Part shown: one piece after another, positions 44,823 to 55,660 of the stretch
How the letters are laid out: each line of letters starts with the position of its first letter
Position numbering within the stretch: the stretch's first letter is position 1
NCBI GenBank assembly: GCA_963556145.1
Contig: OY744468.1
Coordinates: forward strand, 4,898,001-4,962,000
Length of the DNA: 64,000 nucleotides
Source of the DNA: Hygrocybe punicea
Lineage: Eukaryota > Basidiomycota > Agaricomycetes > Agaricales > Hygrophoraceae
Reading direction: 5' to 3'
Made by a program: the position numbers and the translations under genes
Notes under the pieces: generated by a model
Told to the model about the DNA's origin: nothing
The model's input: the letters and a program-made list of their open reading frames with translations, nothing else
Database searches by the model: none

Positions 44823-46487
44823 CTAGTTTGCTGGCTGGAAGATGAGCGATTTGGGGGAGGCTGCGGAGGTTGGTCGAAGATGGTGGGGGGTGGTGAGTAG
44901 TGTTGAGATGCTGGTGATAGGGGGGGAAGTGGGTAGGGGGATCTTTGTCTGTTGGTGTTGGTTGGGCGGTGGGTTGTGGGTTGATGTACGTCGATACGTG
45001 TGGGGAGTGTTAGAGGCGCTAGTGATGTTGGGGTATTGCACTTGGGTCCAGTATTCGTTCGTGGGATAATAAGGAAGGAGGTTCTCGGGGTTGCGTGCGT
45101 CGGCATCTCTGCACTTGGCCTGGAACGTGGGGCAGTTGCAGTCCCAGCTGGTGTGACCACGTTGCTTGCAGGGGGTGCAATAGAGTTGGGTCGGGTTGTC
45201 GCATGCTAGGGTTCTGTGTGGGCTGCCACAAGTGCTGCAAGTGTCATTATCCGCTGGGCATCGGGCTGCAGTGTGGTTCCATTGATGGCAATGTAGGCAT
45301 CGCAGGGGTTCTCTTTTGCATTTGCTGGTGTTTATCTTTTTATGACAGATGAAGAAGCCTCTTGATAGTACTTGGTTGGCGGCTTCGGGACTGCTGAAGG
45401 AGAAGATTGCATGTCTGCATGTCTGGTTTGGTGAGCGACGATCTTTGGGTTTGATCCAGTTTGCCCATATTATTGAGTTAGCGGGGAGGTCGTTGATTTC
45501 TTCGACTTCTCTGAGGTGGCCGTCGGAGTCTGGGTCGAATGTTAATGGGATGAAGTGAGCTACAATGGTGTAGGTGCGATGCTTAAGCATAGCCCCATGA
45601 CCGAATTCCGTCAAGAAGGTGGTTAGGTGCGGATTGTCGCGGATCCAGAGTATGGTATTTTCGGTGCCCGCCTCTAGTAAAATGCCTCCATTGTGTAGTT
45701 TCGTGGCTCCTAAGAACTTGGAGGATGGTGGGGGGTCGGTGGCCTTGAGCGCTAGGTTAGCTTTTTCAGTGAGCTTCGCTAAGCTGACGTCCAGGGCCTT
45801 TTTGGCGTCCAGTGAGTCAGGGATGTCAAGGAGGAGCTGGTGGGCTTGTAGTTGTTCTTTGGCCTTTAAATGAGGGTCTCTGTGTTCGGTAGCAGTGCGT
45901 TGGTTTTTAGATAGCAGTGCTTCCTTGTACGAGGTGGTGGTAGATTCGATGGATGTGGTGGTTTTAGCGAGATCTACTGCCGTTTGTTGGAGCTGTTCTT
46001 TGGTTTCTTTGAGGTTGGCGTCTAAGTGGTTTATTACCCGTGTGGAAATGGAGTCTAGGATAGGTTCCAAGGCGTGGCCAATGGTTTCTTGAAGCGTGTC
46101 GGTCTGTTTGTGGAGTTCTGTGGTAACGGCGTTGGCGAGAATATTGGTTTTTGAGTCGAAGTCTCGGGAGTTGAGCAGAATGGCAACTGAATGGATGGCG
46201 TTGGCTACTGTGGGTGGGATGGTGTTGTTGTCTATGGTTGCAAGTAATTGGAGTACGCCTGAAAGGGCAGGGATGTCGAAGTCTTGATCGGGAGGGAGTA
46301 GGGACTTAGCTATTAAGTAGTTAACGGCTTGTTGTGTCGATTCTATGTCTTGTTCAATTTCTGGTGATGGGTCGGATGCGTGCCTTGAGGATCTGGTTTC
46401 GGGTGGTGTGGTGGTTGCAGGTTGGGCATGCTTGCCACATTTGCTTTTAGTTCCTTTGCCAACGGTTGCCCATTGGCGAAGGCTCAT
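44823..46487 (-). CDS. LINE ORF1: nucleic-acid-binding protein with CCHC knuckles, 554 aa
   Basis: Starts MSLRQWATVGKGTKSKCGKH at the ATG at 46487. Residues about 130-230 form a long helical, coiled-coil-like region (VINHLDANLKETKEQLQQTA). An RRM-like middle (GGILLEAGTENTILWIRDNP; HFIPLTFDPDSD) precedes three knuckles, CLHCHQWNHTAARC, CSTCGSPHRTLAC and CTPCKQRGHTSWDC. The usual role is packaging LINE RNA. After the knuckles a second frame (to 44636) continues in another phase as a proline-rich tail whose stop overlaps the ORF2 start (ATGCCTGA at 44643-44636). Either this copy has lost one base in ORF1 or the tail is reached by frameshifting. Confidence 0.85.
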   Translation of the reverse strand: MSLRQWATVGKGTKSKCGKHAQPATTTPPETRSSRHASDPSPEIEQDIESTQQAVNYLIAKSLLPPDQDFDIPALSGVLQLLATIDNNTIPPTVANAIHSVAILLNSRDFDSKTNILANAVTTELHKQTDTLQETIGHALEPILDSISTRVINHLDANLKETKEQLQQTAVDLAKTTTSIESTTTSYKEALLSKNQRTATEHRDPHLKAKEQLQAHQLLLDIPDSLDAKKALDVSLAKLTEKANLALKATDPPPSSKFLGATKLHNGGILLEAGTENTILWIRDNPHLTTFLTEFGHGAMLKHRTYTIVAHFIPLTFDPDSDGHLREVEEINDLPANSIIWANWIKPKDRRSPNQTCRHAIFSFSSPEAANQVLSRGFFICHKKINTSKCKREPLRCLHCHQWNHTAARCPADNDTCSTCGSPHRTLACDNPTQLYCTPCKQRGHTSWDCNCPTFQAKCRDADARNPENLLPYYPTNEYWTQVQYPNITSASNTPHTYRRTSTHNPPPNQHQQTKIPLPTSPPITSISTLLTTPHHLRPTSAASPKSLIFQPAN

Positions 46488-46766
46488 TTTGTAGGCTTAA
46501 TGTTATATGTATGCGAGGGCGAAGGTAAGTAGGAAAAATCGTGGGCATTCTTATGTGCACTGGGTGCCAGTGGTAGTGTTGCCGAAGTTCAGTTCGGTCC
46601 GGTTCCAACCCTTTTTGGCAGAACCGCGAACTGAACTTCGGGTCCGGTTTGGCGCTGGGCCAAACCTGGACCCAGATGGCATCGAACCATCTGTCCGTGT
46701 TCGGTCTGGGTTCAGACGCGGTCTGAACCCCGGACCGAGATGGGCTCACCCCATGAGCTCTGTTCT

Positions 46767-46818
46767 CCTCGCGAATGGCAGGCACGTATCGATTGATACG
46801 GCGCTGCACTTCGCGAGG
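46767..46818. repeat. ~52 bp palindrome, core GTATCGATTGATACG
   Basis: CCTCGCGAATGGCAGGC...GCGCTGCACTTCGCGAGG, 52 nt. Confidence 0.82.
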
Positions 46819-47270
46819 TAGTTGGGCTGCGGGGGAGCCATCCGGCGCTGTTGCTGCTGCTGCTGGCATTGCTGCTGCTGCTGCTGGCCGTCGTGGTTGT
46901 CCTTGCCATTGTTGTTGCTGCCGCTGGTGGTGATGTTGGATGGCATTTGCCGTTGCCGCTGCCGCTGCCACTGCTGCTGCTGCCGTTGCTGCCGGCGCTG
47001 CTGCTTCCGCTGTTGCTGCTGCTGCTGGCCGTTGCCGTTGTCGTTGCCTGGTTGCCGTTGCCATTGCCGTTGCCGTTGCCGCCGCTGGTGGTGGTGGTGG
47101 TGGTGGTGGTGGTGGTGGTGTTGTGGCTGTCCCGCATCCGTTGGCATCGCGTTGGCGTTGGGATCCATTTTGTGCCGTGGTGGTGTGCTCGCGATGTGGT
47201 CGCGGTCGAGTTTCCTGTAACAGATAATATTAGTAAAGTTAAGATAAATGATAAAACTTACCTGTGTCCA

Positions 47271-47295
47271 TGAACGCGACATTGTGTCGCGTTCA
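47271..47295. repeat. Palindrome TGAACGCGACA-TTG-TGTCGCGTTCA
   Basis: Perfect 11-bp arms around 3 nt. Also at 48119-48143, 54836-54860 and 55636-55660, and in mutated form at 30191-30219. It lies immediately upstream of the conserved mini-intron in each element. Confidence 0.85.
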
Positions 47296-48118
47296 TTGGC
47301 CTTGCGTTCAAGTTGTTGTTGTTGGTGAAGAAACTTTGTGTAATGGTCACATGATACCGTTTAACACGAAAAAGTAAGTAAAGAAATACGAAAAACAAAT
47401 GAAATAAATACCTTGAAAATATCCGCGTTCGCAGTTTGGACGCGGTTTGGAGCCGTTCAGGAAATCCGGCCGGCCTCGAAACCCTGAACCGAACCTGTGG
47501 TCTGGTTCAGCATTTGGCTGAACTTGGACTGAACCTAGGGTTCGGTTCGGGGTTTGAACCGGGTTCGGCTAGGTTCGGAACCGAACTACGGCAACACTAC
47601 TGCCGTCGTTGCTGCCGCTGCCGGCGCTGCTCCTGCTGCCGTCGCCGCTGCTGCTGCCGCTGCTGCTGCTGCTGCTGTTGCCGTTGCCGCTGCCGCTGTT
47701 GCTGCTGCTGCTGCTGCTGCTGTTGCCGCCGTTGCTGCCGTCGTTGCTGCCGTCATTGCTGCTGTTGTTGCTTCCATCATTGCTGCCGCTGCCGGCGCTG
47801 CTCCTGCTGCCGTCGCCATTGCTGCTGCCACTGGTGCCGCTGCTGTCGTGGCCGTTGCTGCTGCCGCTGCCGTTGCTGTTGCCGTTACCACTGATGCTGC
47901 TGCTGCTGGCCGTCGTGGTTGTCGTTGCCGTTGTTGTTGCCGCCGCTGGTGGTGGTGGTGGTGGTGGTGTTGCAGCTGTCGCGCGTCCGTTGGCATTGGG
48001 TTGGCATTGGGTGGTCATCTCGTGGCCGTGGGTGTGGTCACACTGCGGTCGCGGTCGAGCTTCCTGTAGCAGGCAACATTAGTAAAGTTCAGGAAAGTAA
48101 AATACGTACCTGTGTTCA

Positions 48119-48143
48119 TGAACGCGACATTGTGTCGCGTTCA
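48119..48143. repeat. Palindrome TGAACGCGACA-TTG-TGTCGCGTTCA
   Basis: Copy in the truncated half of the composite element. Confidence 0.85.
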
Positions 48144-49408
48144 TTGGCCTTGCGTTGTTGCGTGTTGGTGAAGAAAGCTACCTGTAACGGTCACATGATA
48201 CCGTTTAACACGAAAAAGTAAGTAAAGAAATACGAAAAACAAATGAAATAAATACCTTGAAAATATCCGCGTTCGCGGTTTGGACGCGGTTTGGAGCCGT
48301 TCAGGAAATCCAGCAGGCCTCGAAACCCGGAACTGAACCCATGGTCCGGTTCAGCACTTGGCTGAACTTAGACTGAACCTAGGGTTCGGTTCGGGGTTTG
48401 AACTGGGTTCGGCTAGGTTCGGAACCGAACTACGGCAACACTAGCCAGTGGATGCGCTTGTGGCTCATCCATTTGTACTGACGCAAACACGAAGGTGGAT
48501 GGGGTTGTTTGAGTAGGCGCTGGGACGCAGCGCGGTGTTTGGGTGGTGCCGAGTGGGGTGGTGCATGTGCATGGCATGGCTTGTGTCATCTTGTGGGCAT
48601 ACATGGACGTTGGCGAAGGTGTGCTGGTAGCTGAGCCGTTTTGTGTTGTTACGGAAAGGAAGATTGGTGCTGTTGTTTGTGATGACGCGGATATATAGAC
48701 GGGCTGACTCTGTTGAGTTGGTGATTCTGTTTGTGTTGTTGCTGATATCTTCACTGACGGTGTGCTGGTTTGTGCAGTGTCAGGCGATTGGCAGGCTGCA
48801 TCTGAACGGCCGTCGTTGTACCCTTTGGTATAGCCATCATATTGGCCAAAGTCCTTGCCTTCCTCATACCCTGCTTCGTATCCTACCAATCGGCCATCAT
48901 CATAGGCTCTTTGTTGGTCTTCATCTGCTTTCACGGCTCTTTTGGATGCTTGTTCGGCTGCTGTTAATTGTCCGAGAGCAAAAGCGATGTCGAAAAATTC
49001 TTTTAAGGCATTGGCCTTGTCGAATGAAGCATCGAGCTCATTGACAGCAGCTTCACGGATGTTATCTTTATATTCGACCATGTATTTGTCTATCGCATTC
49101 AATTCGCTAAGTGTGGCAGCTCAGTTGGCTTGACATGGTGTGCAGCTTTTGCTTTCTTTGTAGCAGCTTTTTTGTTGCTGGGGCCTGGCATGTCAATTGC
49201 GAAAAGTAAGAGGACTGGGATGCAAATGTGAAACGCAAGGACGCAGGGTGTAAAACGCAGAGATGCAGGCGCAAAAACTTAAAGACGCAGAGACGCAGAG
49301 ACGCAAAACGCAAGAACACTGAAATGCTAAGACGCTGGGGACTGGGATGTTGAGATGCTGAGATGCTGAGACAAAAGCAGAAGCAAGCGTGTTAAAGGTC
49401 GAATCGCA

Positions 49409-49420
49409 CTCTCATCACCA
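49409..49420 (-). promoter_or_regulatory. Putative tRNA primer-binding site of element C
   Basis: TGGTGATGAGAG on minus, 3 nt from the 5' LTR (spacer TCG), followed by TGCGATTCGACC. Confidence 0.74.
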
Positions 49421-49423
49421 CGA

Positions 49424-49564
49424 TGGACTAGCAGAGAGTCCTCAAGCTCAATTGCTAAGCTCGAGTGGCTAAGATCAATCCTAATCCTACTGACTACCAA
49501 ACAGAGCTATCTACTGAATCCAACCATGGGAAGGTCACGTGATCTACCAGATCTCCCTACCACA
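49424..49564 (-). repeat. 5' LTR of element C
   Basis: 141 bp; 4 differences from 33229-33369. Confidence 0.85.
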
Positions 49565-49569
49565 ACATG

Positions 49570-49990
49570 CAATCTCAGATCTGGTAAACTACAAAGAAAG
49601 GTTGGAATGGGGATAAGAAGAGGGGAGTTGCGATGCGACAAAGACAGGAAAATGGAGGGGAAAATGAATATCCATGAAAAAGATCTAAAACATCTTCTAT
49701 ATCTCCAAAAGGATGAGGGGATGCATAAATATAGCAAGTCCAAAGTCGGGAATCATGTCCGATGAGATCTGTCTCCTATAATTGGAACTCCGGGGCTTAT
49801 GGGGCTGCCGGATTTGGTCCAAAAGCAGCCATGACAAGGCGGCATACGTCAGGTCACATCGGGTCAGGTCATGTCGGGTTATGTCAGGTTGGAATGGGAA
49901 TCGTTTGGAGGCGTCATGTTTGTCCGGATTCGTGTTATATCCATGGTATGGACTCAGGGGAACATTGAGTCTCTACAGCGTAGTGCACAC
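49570..49990 (-). repeat. LTR-like dispersed repeat, copy 2 (into or beside which C inserted)
   Basis: The reverse complement matches 2040-2530. Minus-strand landmarks are CAGACAGATCTCATCGG, TATATTTATGCATCCCCTCATC and TCCCCTCCATTTTCCTGTC. It adjoins the right LTR of element C, so C probably inserted at its edge. Confidence 0.55.
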
Positions 49991-50531
49991 GCCGGATCTT
50001 CTCGCTCCAGCTGTAGCCCAGAAGGAGCTGGTATACCCAGGATGGTATGAGTTTGCTGATGGACATGGATATAATGCCGCCTTCAACCATGCTGCCCATC
50101 ATTTCAACCCTGTGTATATGTTTGATTATTAAGATGATAGGGGAACAAATATTAGATAGACTTGCATGTTATTTTCAGAGTTCTGGCATGCCTTCATGAG
50201 TGGGTCGTCCTTACCATTGAGCACTCTGAATTCATAATCTAGAACAGCTGTGTGCAGCAGGCCGATTAGAAGTTACGGTGGTGGGGGAAAGAAATTAGGG
50301 TGCAAACGCACCTATGCCCATGCAGTCAAGGGTATACTTGACATTCCATTCGGTCACATCAATGACAGTGTTAGTACCAGAGTCTGCTGCAATCAAGTCG
50401 GCACATTTTTCAGTGAGCTTGAGAAAGGAAAAGAGAAGAAGCGAGTGAGATAAACTAAGGGGAGATGACGATGACATAAAAAAGAGAGTTTACTTTGGCA
50501 GCAAAGCTGGAGAACTTCAGGATTTGAGCCT
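49991..50531. other. Unassigned region
   Basis: A frame on plus up to 50132 (KELVYPGWYEFADGHGYNAA) is short and unfamiliar; nothing else is supportable. Confidence 0.3.
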
Positions 50532-52561
50532 TGATACATCAGCAAATTTGCAAAAGGTTCTGGGAGACTTTCTGGTCTGGAGAGGTCTGGCCCAGACCAA
50601 TTTTGTTCTGACATGATTTTCACAATAATCCCAGACCTTTCCAGACACATCAGACCATGACAGCTAAGATACTATGGTGGTGGTAGACCCTCCAGACCAT
50701 TCAAGACCACTTATATAAATTTCGAGAACCAGATAAAATTATCACTAAGTGTAAACCAGCTACAATACAAGTAGGAAGTACTAATAAGTTCTCACATTAT
50801 ATAGAAGTAAGTATGGTCCGTGCGGTTTTCAACCGTGTGAATATTTCAATGCATTCCATCACCCTCGCACAACAAACAGCAACCAAATGCGCTCCTGCAC
50901 TCCCGAAGCCAATGACAAGACAGGCTACACAAATGGTGACCAATGCGCCCCAAGGCTGAATGTGCTGTGGAGTTGGTGTACCACCTAAATGTAAGCCTTT
51001 TCGCTTTTTCAATTACTACACTACTCTCAAATATAATGACACCAGCTTACATGCAATGGAGACACAACAGTGATGGCAGCAAACAACATGCAGCAAAAGA
51101 CAACACCCCAAGGTGGACAACAGAGAATGGACCCATTGCGCTCACCGTGGCAAAGTTAAGTTTTTCATTATTTTCACTAATTATCAACTGTAATGATGGC
51201 AACTGCAGTGACATAGCCAATGATAGGCAATGAAGCCCAAGCAACATGGCCCTCCTCAAGGTATGTAAATTACATGTGAAAAAATATTACCTCGTGCCCA
51301 ATGCCCAGACCCACAACAGCAATGCCCAATGCCTCCAAGAGCCCTATGTGCAACATCCGGCAAATTATACTGACACCACCAACCAAAGGCTATGGCCCTG
51401 AACACCCCAATGGTGATCAATGCAAGAGTGGAGATAAGTCCAGTGACGATGAAAGCAGCGGGGGCTAGCATGCCACCCACTGTAATTTGTTTTTATTTTT
51501 ATTTTGCCCATTACTATGATACCCATGCCCAGCTCACATGCACCTCAACATCTCCATGCACCACATGCACCACAAACAAGAGCCAGTGCAGGGTACCAAT
51601 GGCAACCAGGAGGAGATGATGACAAGTCCAGTGCAACAGAAGCAGCGGGGGCTGGTGCCCCACTGAGTCGGTACATTTTTCTCTTTTCTTGTCTTGTTTA
51701 CTGACTGACTCTGGCCATGCCCAGTTCACACCCATACCCATATACACACCCACCTCAATGTCTGTACCAACAACGCCCACAAGAAACAAGATACCCAGCA
51801 TTGGATGATGATGGCGGTGCAAGGGAATATGGGCAGACAGGCAGCGGATGCGGTGAGCGTGGTGTGCCCACCCCAGCTGGCAAAGGTACGATTTTTTTCG
51901 CATCTGTTACTGACCAACTATGGTGGTGCATACCCATGCCCACACTCCTGAGCCCATGCCATCACGCCACTCCCAGGAACAAAGTATGGCAACAAAGCCA
52001 CTGCCAGCACTGAATGACCCTGCCCATAATGGTCCTGATGGACACATGGGCAACACTGAGCCCAGGGTGATGTGCAACAGACAGGAAACCCAGCCGAACA
52101 CCAATGCCCGACACCAAATGTGTCAACCAACCAAGCTCACCCGTACACTCCCGGTGCTCTCTCCCTGTGCACCTCTCTCTTCTCCCCCCTTCTCCCTTTG
52201 TTTGCCCCTTCTTCCATTCTGCCCATATTGATGGATAATGATGACAGGTGGTGCATGATGAAGAAGAGAATGGAGCATGGATACACATTGCAAGGATGGT
52301 TGCTGTATTGGCTCTGGATAATTTATCTTTTGAAAGTTTGTTATCAATGTATTATTTTTCTGTTATTCTATTGTTATAATACATGGTCTGGAAATATGTC
52401 TGAGCTGGTCTGGGAGTGGTCTGGTCCAGATGATGCCATCTGGAAGTGGTTGGGAGAAATTAGAATCTAACATCATGGTCCAGAAGGTTTTATGGTCTGG
52501 ACTGGTCAGGCCCAGACCACCCCAGACCTGTCAGACAAATTGCTGATTTGCTGATGTATCA
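50532..52561. mobile_element. TIR-bounded element of about 2.0 kb, superfamily unknown
   Basis: The ends are TGATACATCAGCAAATTTGC (50532) and, reverse complemented, TGATACATCAGCAAATCAGC (52561). Subterminal regions on both sides are packed with TGGTCTGG/CCAGACC repeats (50570-50700 and 52380-52530), likely transposase-binding sites. The interior has short CCCATGCCC-type repeats and no recognisable ORF. I saw no clear target duplication. Confidence 0.65.
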
Positions 52562-54190
52562 CCAGCAGGGAAGCTATGTGATTGACATAAAAAAAAAGTT
52601 AATTTGTAAAGTAGAAAGGTTTAAAATGAACATACATTCCCAAGGAAGAGATGTCGACAGAGGGAGATGACAAGCAAGACAGGAAGAGTGGTGACCTGGC
52701 ATGCCAAATGAGCTGTCACTGAATGAGCGCTGGCGATGACACAAATGCTGTGACCGCCAGTGCGGTGACCTGAGTCCAAAAGTGGCTGTGACCGAATCCA
52801 ACTGGGAATGTCAAATACCCCATGAATGGCGGAGTTGGCCCCCCCAAGTTGCGGTGCAGAGTAGTAAAAGTACACCTCCTATGGTCCTTGTCATAACTTG
52901 AATGTCGCAATGCCATTAAATATTTTGCATCATTGAAAGTGACCCTTCAGTCTTCAAGATCTTAGTGTCCAAGGGCATGGATGTCTTAGATCTCAAGGCC
53001 TGCATCCGCAAAGAAAAGAAGAACATCAGCAAAACAGCCATCAGCAAAACAGTACATGACAGACCTGTGCAGATGTCCATAGAGCATAGACTCATAGACT
53101 ACTTCTTATACTATCCAGAGTTGTATGGCTCTATGTAGCTCTATGTAGCACTTGACAATCTAAGCCATGTGTCTATGAGTGTCTATGAGTGTCTATAGCC
53201 TCTATGTTCACTTGCCATTTATCTATACATTCTACAGCAAAAAGGCTGTTTTGCTGATGAATAGTGTTCTTTGCAGCATTGATGCCCCAGATCTGACTCT
53301 TTGGAAGGTGTGCTACCTGTGGTTGACTTCTTTATACTCACAGCTTGTTTCTTCTGATAACTTTGCAAGTCATTACCGGGGACTCCCGAAGACATGTTGT
53401 TGCAATGCATCCAGGAATATGGTACCACCCTTTCACTATTTGCAGACAGGCTAGAATCTACCGATATCATATCAAAGCATTTTCAAGAACCCTTCAATAC
53501 CAAGCAGCTCTCCGTCTTTGTTCAGCTTCCCAAAAAAAGTGAAATTTATCCATTTTATTTGAACGTCTTAAATGACGTGGCTGCTGATTCTCCCTTGCAG
53601 CAATGAAATGCCCATTGACTACTGTTGATCGTGAAATGATGAAACAGTTTCTTTGTCACTCCACCATGACTGGATGTGAGGTGTCTTGTCACCAGAGTTC
53701 TCTCCACCTGCCTTGCGCTTACCCTTGGACTTTGACTTTGACTTAGAGGCTGATGCCATTGGAGATGGGAGAGATACAACAATATGAGGAAAAGGGGGGT
53801 CTGCCATAGGGGGCTCTGCCATAGGGGAACAAGAACAAGGAGGTGGAGTTTCTCAGCAATGCTCCGGCATGTCCAGCATGCCCTTAGAAACAATGAGGAT
53901 GCTTAGTTACCGAGTTGCTAAACAGGCCTTGAGTCAATTTCTCTTTCACCTCACACTCAAATTACAGAATTAAGTACTGAAAATTTCACAAATAATCATA
54001 GCTACCGACTAATATGTATTGCACTCATATTTGAGTACAGTAAGTAACAGTACAATATCAAAAAAAGCAGGCAAAAGAGTTGATACATACCATAAACTCT
54101 GGTACTTCCCAGAACTCTCACAAACATCCTACCCAATGTGGTTGCTGTTTCTTCTGGAAATGGTGGGCATGTTGGGCCATGCTGGGATGT
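52562..54190. other. Region with no recognisable gene
   Basis: Short frames such as 53394-53606 on plus (SLFADRLESTDIISKHFQEP) are not familiar. A minisatellite-like GTCTATGAGTGTCTATGAGT run lies near 53171, and a second run of AGCAAAACAGCCATCAGCAAAACAG near 53030. Confidence 0.3.
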
Positions 54191-54835
54191 GTTTTCACAT
54201 GTGGATGGGGCCGTTTAGGTACTTGACGAGGACATGGTGCACTCCAGTGCAACCGTTGTCATTTTCAATGTGTTTGGGTCTGGTGAGGGCTCGTCTGTCT
54301 GCACGGATGTGGACATGCAGATGGACGGGGTCGTTTGGCTTGATGCAGTGGTGCTGGTGGATGGCTGTTGCTGGGTTGCCATGGAAATGGTGGCTGGTGG
54401 TGTTGTCTGGGTTGACACTGATATGCGGGTCAACAGGACCATCTGAGTCGATGCAGAGATGCTGCTGGATGCTGTTTGGGTCGAGATGGATGCCAGTGTT
54501 TGTATTGATGTGCATACAAGGGTGTGTGGCTCTGTTAGTTTTGCCGTAGTTCGGTTCCGAACCTAGCCGAACCCGGTTCAAACCCCGAACTGAACCCTAG
54601 GTTCAGTCTAAGTTCAGCCAAGTGCTGAACCGGACCGCGGGTTCAGTTCCGGGTTTCGAGGCCTGCCGGATTTCCTGAACGGCTCCAAACCGCGTCCAAA
54701 CCGCGAACGCGGATATTTTTAAGGTATTTATTTCATTTATTTTTCGCATTCCTTTACTTACTTTTTCGTGTTAAACGGTATCATGTGACCGTTACAGGTA
54801 GCTTTCTTCACCAACACGCAACAACGCAAGGCCAA

Positions 54836-54860
54836 TGAACGCGACACAATGTCGCGTTCA
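54836..54860. repeat. Palindrome TGAACGCGACA-CAA-TGTCGCGTTCA
   Basis: Copy in the truncated half of composite 2. Confidence 0.85.
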
Positions 54861-55635
54861 TGAACACAGGTACGTATTTTACTTTCCTGAACTTTACTAA
54901 TGTTGCCTGCTACAGGAAGCTCGACCGCGACCGCAGTGTGACCACACCCACGGCCGCGAGATGACCACCCAATGCCAACCCAATGCCAACGGACGCGCGA
55001 CAGCTGCAACACCACCACCACCACCACCACCAGCGGCGGCAACAACAACGGCAACGACAACCACGACGGCCAGCAGCAGCAGCATCAGTGGTAACGGCAA
55101 CAGCAACGGCAGCGGCAGCAACAACGGCCACGACAGCAGCGGCACCAGTGGCAGCAGCAATGGCGACGGCAGCAGGAGCAGCGCCGGCAGCGGCAGCAAC
55201 GATGGAAGCAACAACAGCAGCAATGACGGCAGCAACGACGGCAGCAATGGCGGCAACAGCAGCAGCAGCAGCGGCAGCAGCAGCGGCGACGGCAGCAGGA
55301 GCAGCGCCGGCAGCGGCAGCAACGACGGCAGTAGTGTTGCCGTAGTTCGGTTCCGAACCTAGCCGAACCCGGTTCAAACCCCGAACCGAACCCTAGGTTC
55401 AGTCCAAGTTCAGCCAAATGCTGAACCGGACCACAGGTTCGGTTCAGGGTTTCGAGGCCGGCCGGATTTCCTGAACGGCTCCAAACCGCGTCCAAACTGC
55501 GAACGTGGATATTTTCAAGGTATTTATTTCATTTGTTTTTCGTATTTCTTTACTTACTTTTTCGTGTTAAACGGTATCATGTGACCATTACACAAAGTTT
55601 CTTCACCAACAACAACAACTTGAACGCAAGGCCAA

Positions 55636-55660
55636 TGAACGCGACACAATGTCGCGTTCA
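55636..55660. repeat. Palindrome TGAACGCGACA-CAA-TGTCGCGTTCA
   Basis: Copy in the complete half of composite 2. It contains the ATG (55649) of the spliced frame described next. Confidence 0.85.

Larger units (their letters stand above)
34787..46540 (-). mobile_element. Tad1-like LINE with poly(A) tail, carrying nested insertions
   Basis: It reads on minus from 46540 to a poly(A) tail seen as a T run at about 34787-34803. The target duplication GTGGGCATTCTT is perfect (34777-34788 and 46541-46552, its last two T merging with the tail). It has two ORFs: a CCHC-finger protein, and endonuclease-RT-RNase H. Inserted in it are LTR element E (3' UTR), LTR element A (RNase H domain) and a hAT-like element (RNase H domain). 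Without these its length is about 6.2 kb, usual for a Tad1-clade LINE. The element lies within the ORF of LTR element C. Confidence 0.9.
46574..48443 (-). mobile_element. Composite non-autonomous hAT-type element, copy 1, 1,870 bp
   Basis: The outer ends are TAGTGTTGCCGAAGTTC at 46574 and, reverse complemented, TAGTGTTGCCGTAGTTCGG at 48443. The perfect 8-bp duplication GCCAGTGG (46566-46573, 48444-48451) spans the whole unit. Inside, at 47599, is another complete TAGTGTTGCCGTAGTTCGG end, so the unit is a truncated element (47600-48443) joined to a full one (46574-47599). Both parts hold the same palindrome, mini-intron and trinucleotide-rich sequence. The same composite occurs at 54536-56639. 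It lies in the ORF of LTR element C. Confidence 0.9.
34146..49191 (-). pseudogene. Long Ser/Thr/Pro/Gln-rich ORF of element C, split by the LINE and the composite hAT-type element
   Basis: In sense, the likely start MPGPSNKKAATKKAKAAHHV (ATG at 49191) is followed, after a one-base frameshift near 49118, by a charged helical region (MVEYKDNIREAAVNELDAS; GQLTAAEQASKRAVKADE), a Gly/Tyr stretch (YEAGYEEGKDFGQYDGYTKG) and repeats of the type ISATTQTES, ISASSQTTA, ASVQMDEP. The frame meets the composite insertion at PQAHPLA. Taking out the composite and the LINE with one copy of each duplication continues it in frame as PSAHKNAHMAPHTRGNTSQQ, reaching the proline-rich repeats that stop near 34146. 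Total about 460 codons. A Lys-rich, helical N-terminus and repetitive tail recall a Gag-like protein, but there is no recognisable domain. Confidence 0.65.
33229..49564 (-). mobile_element. LTR element C (small non-autonomous LTR retroelement enlarged by nested insertions)
   Basis: Two direct repeats of 141 bp (33229-33369 and 49424-49564, 4 differences) begin TGTGGTAGGG and end AGTCCA in the minus orientation. Flanks are ACGT (33225-33228) and ACAT (49565-49568), an apparent 4-bp duplication with one CpG transition. Downstream of the 5' LTR lies the primer-site motif, and before the 3' LTR the hairpin and purine tract shared with elements A, B, D and E. Its own interior is about 33370-34776 plus 46553-46573 and 48452-49423, roughly 2.4 kb. 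The rest is a LINE (with E, A and a hAT-like element inside it) and a composite hAT-type element. Confidence 0.8.
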
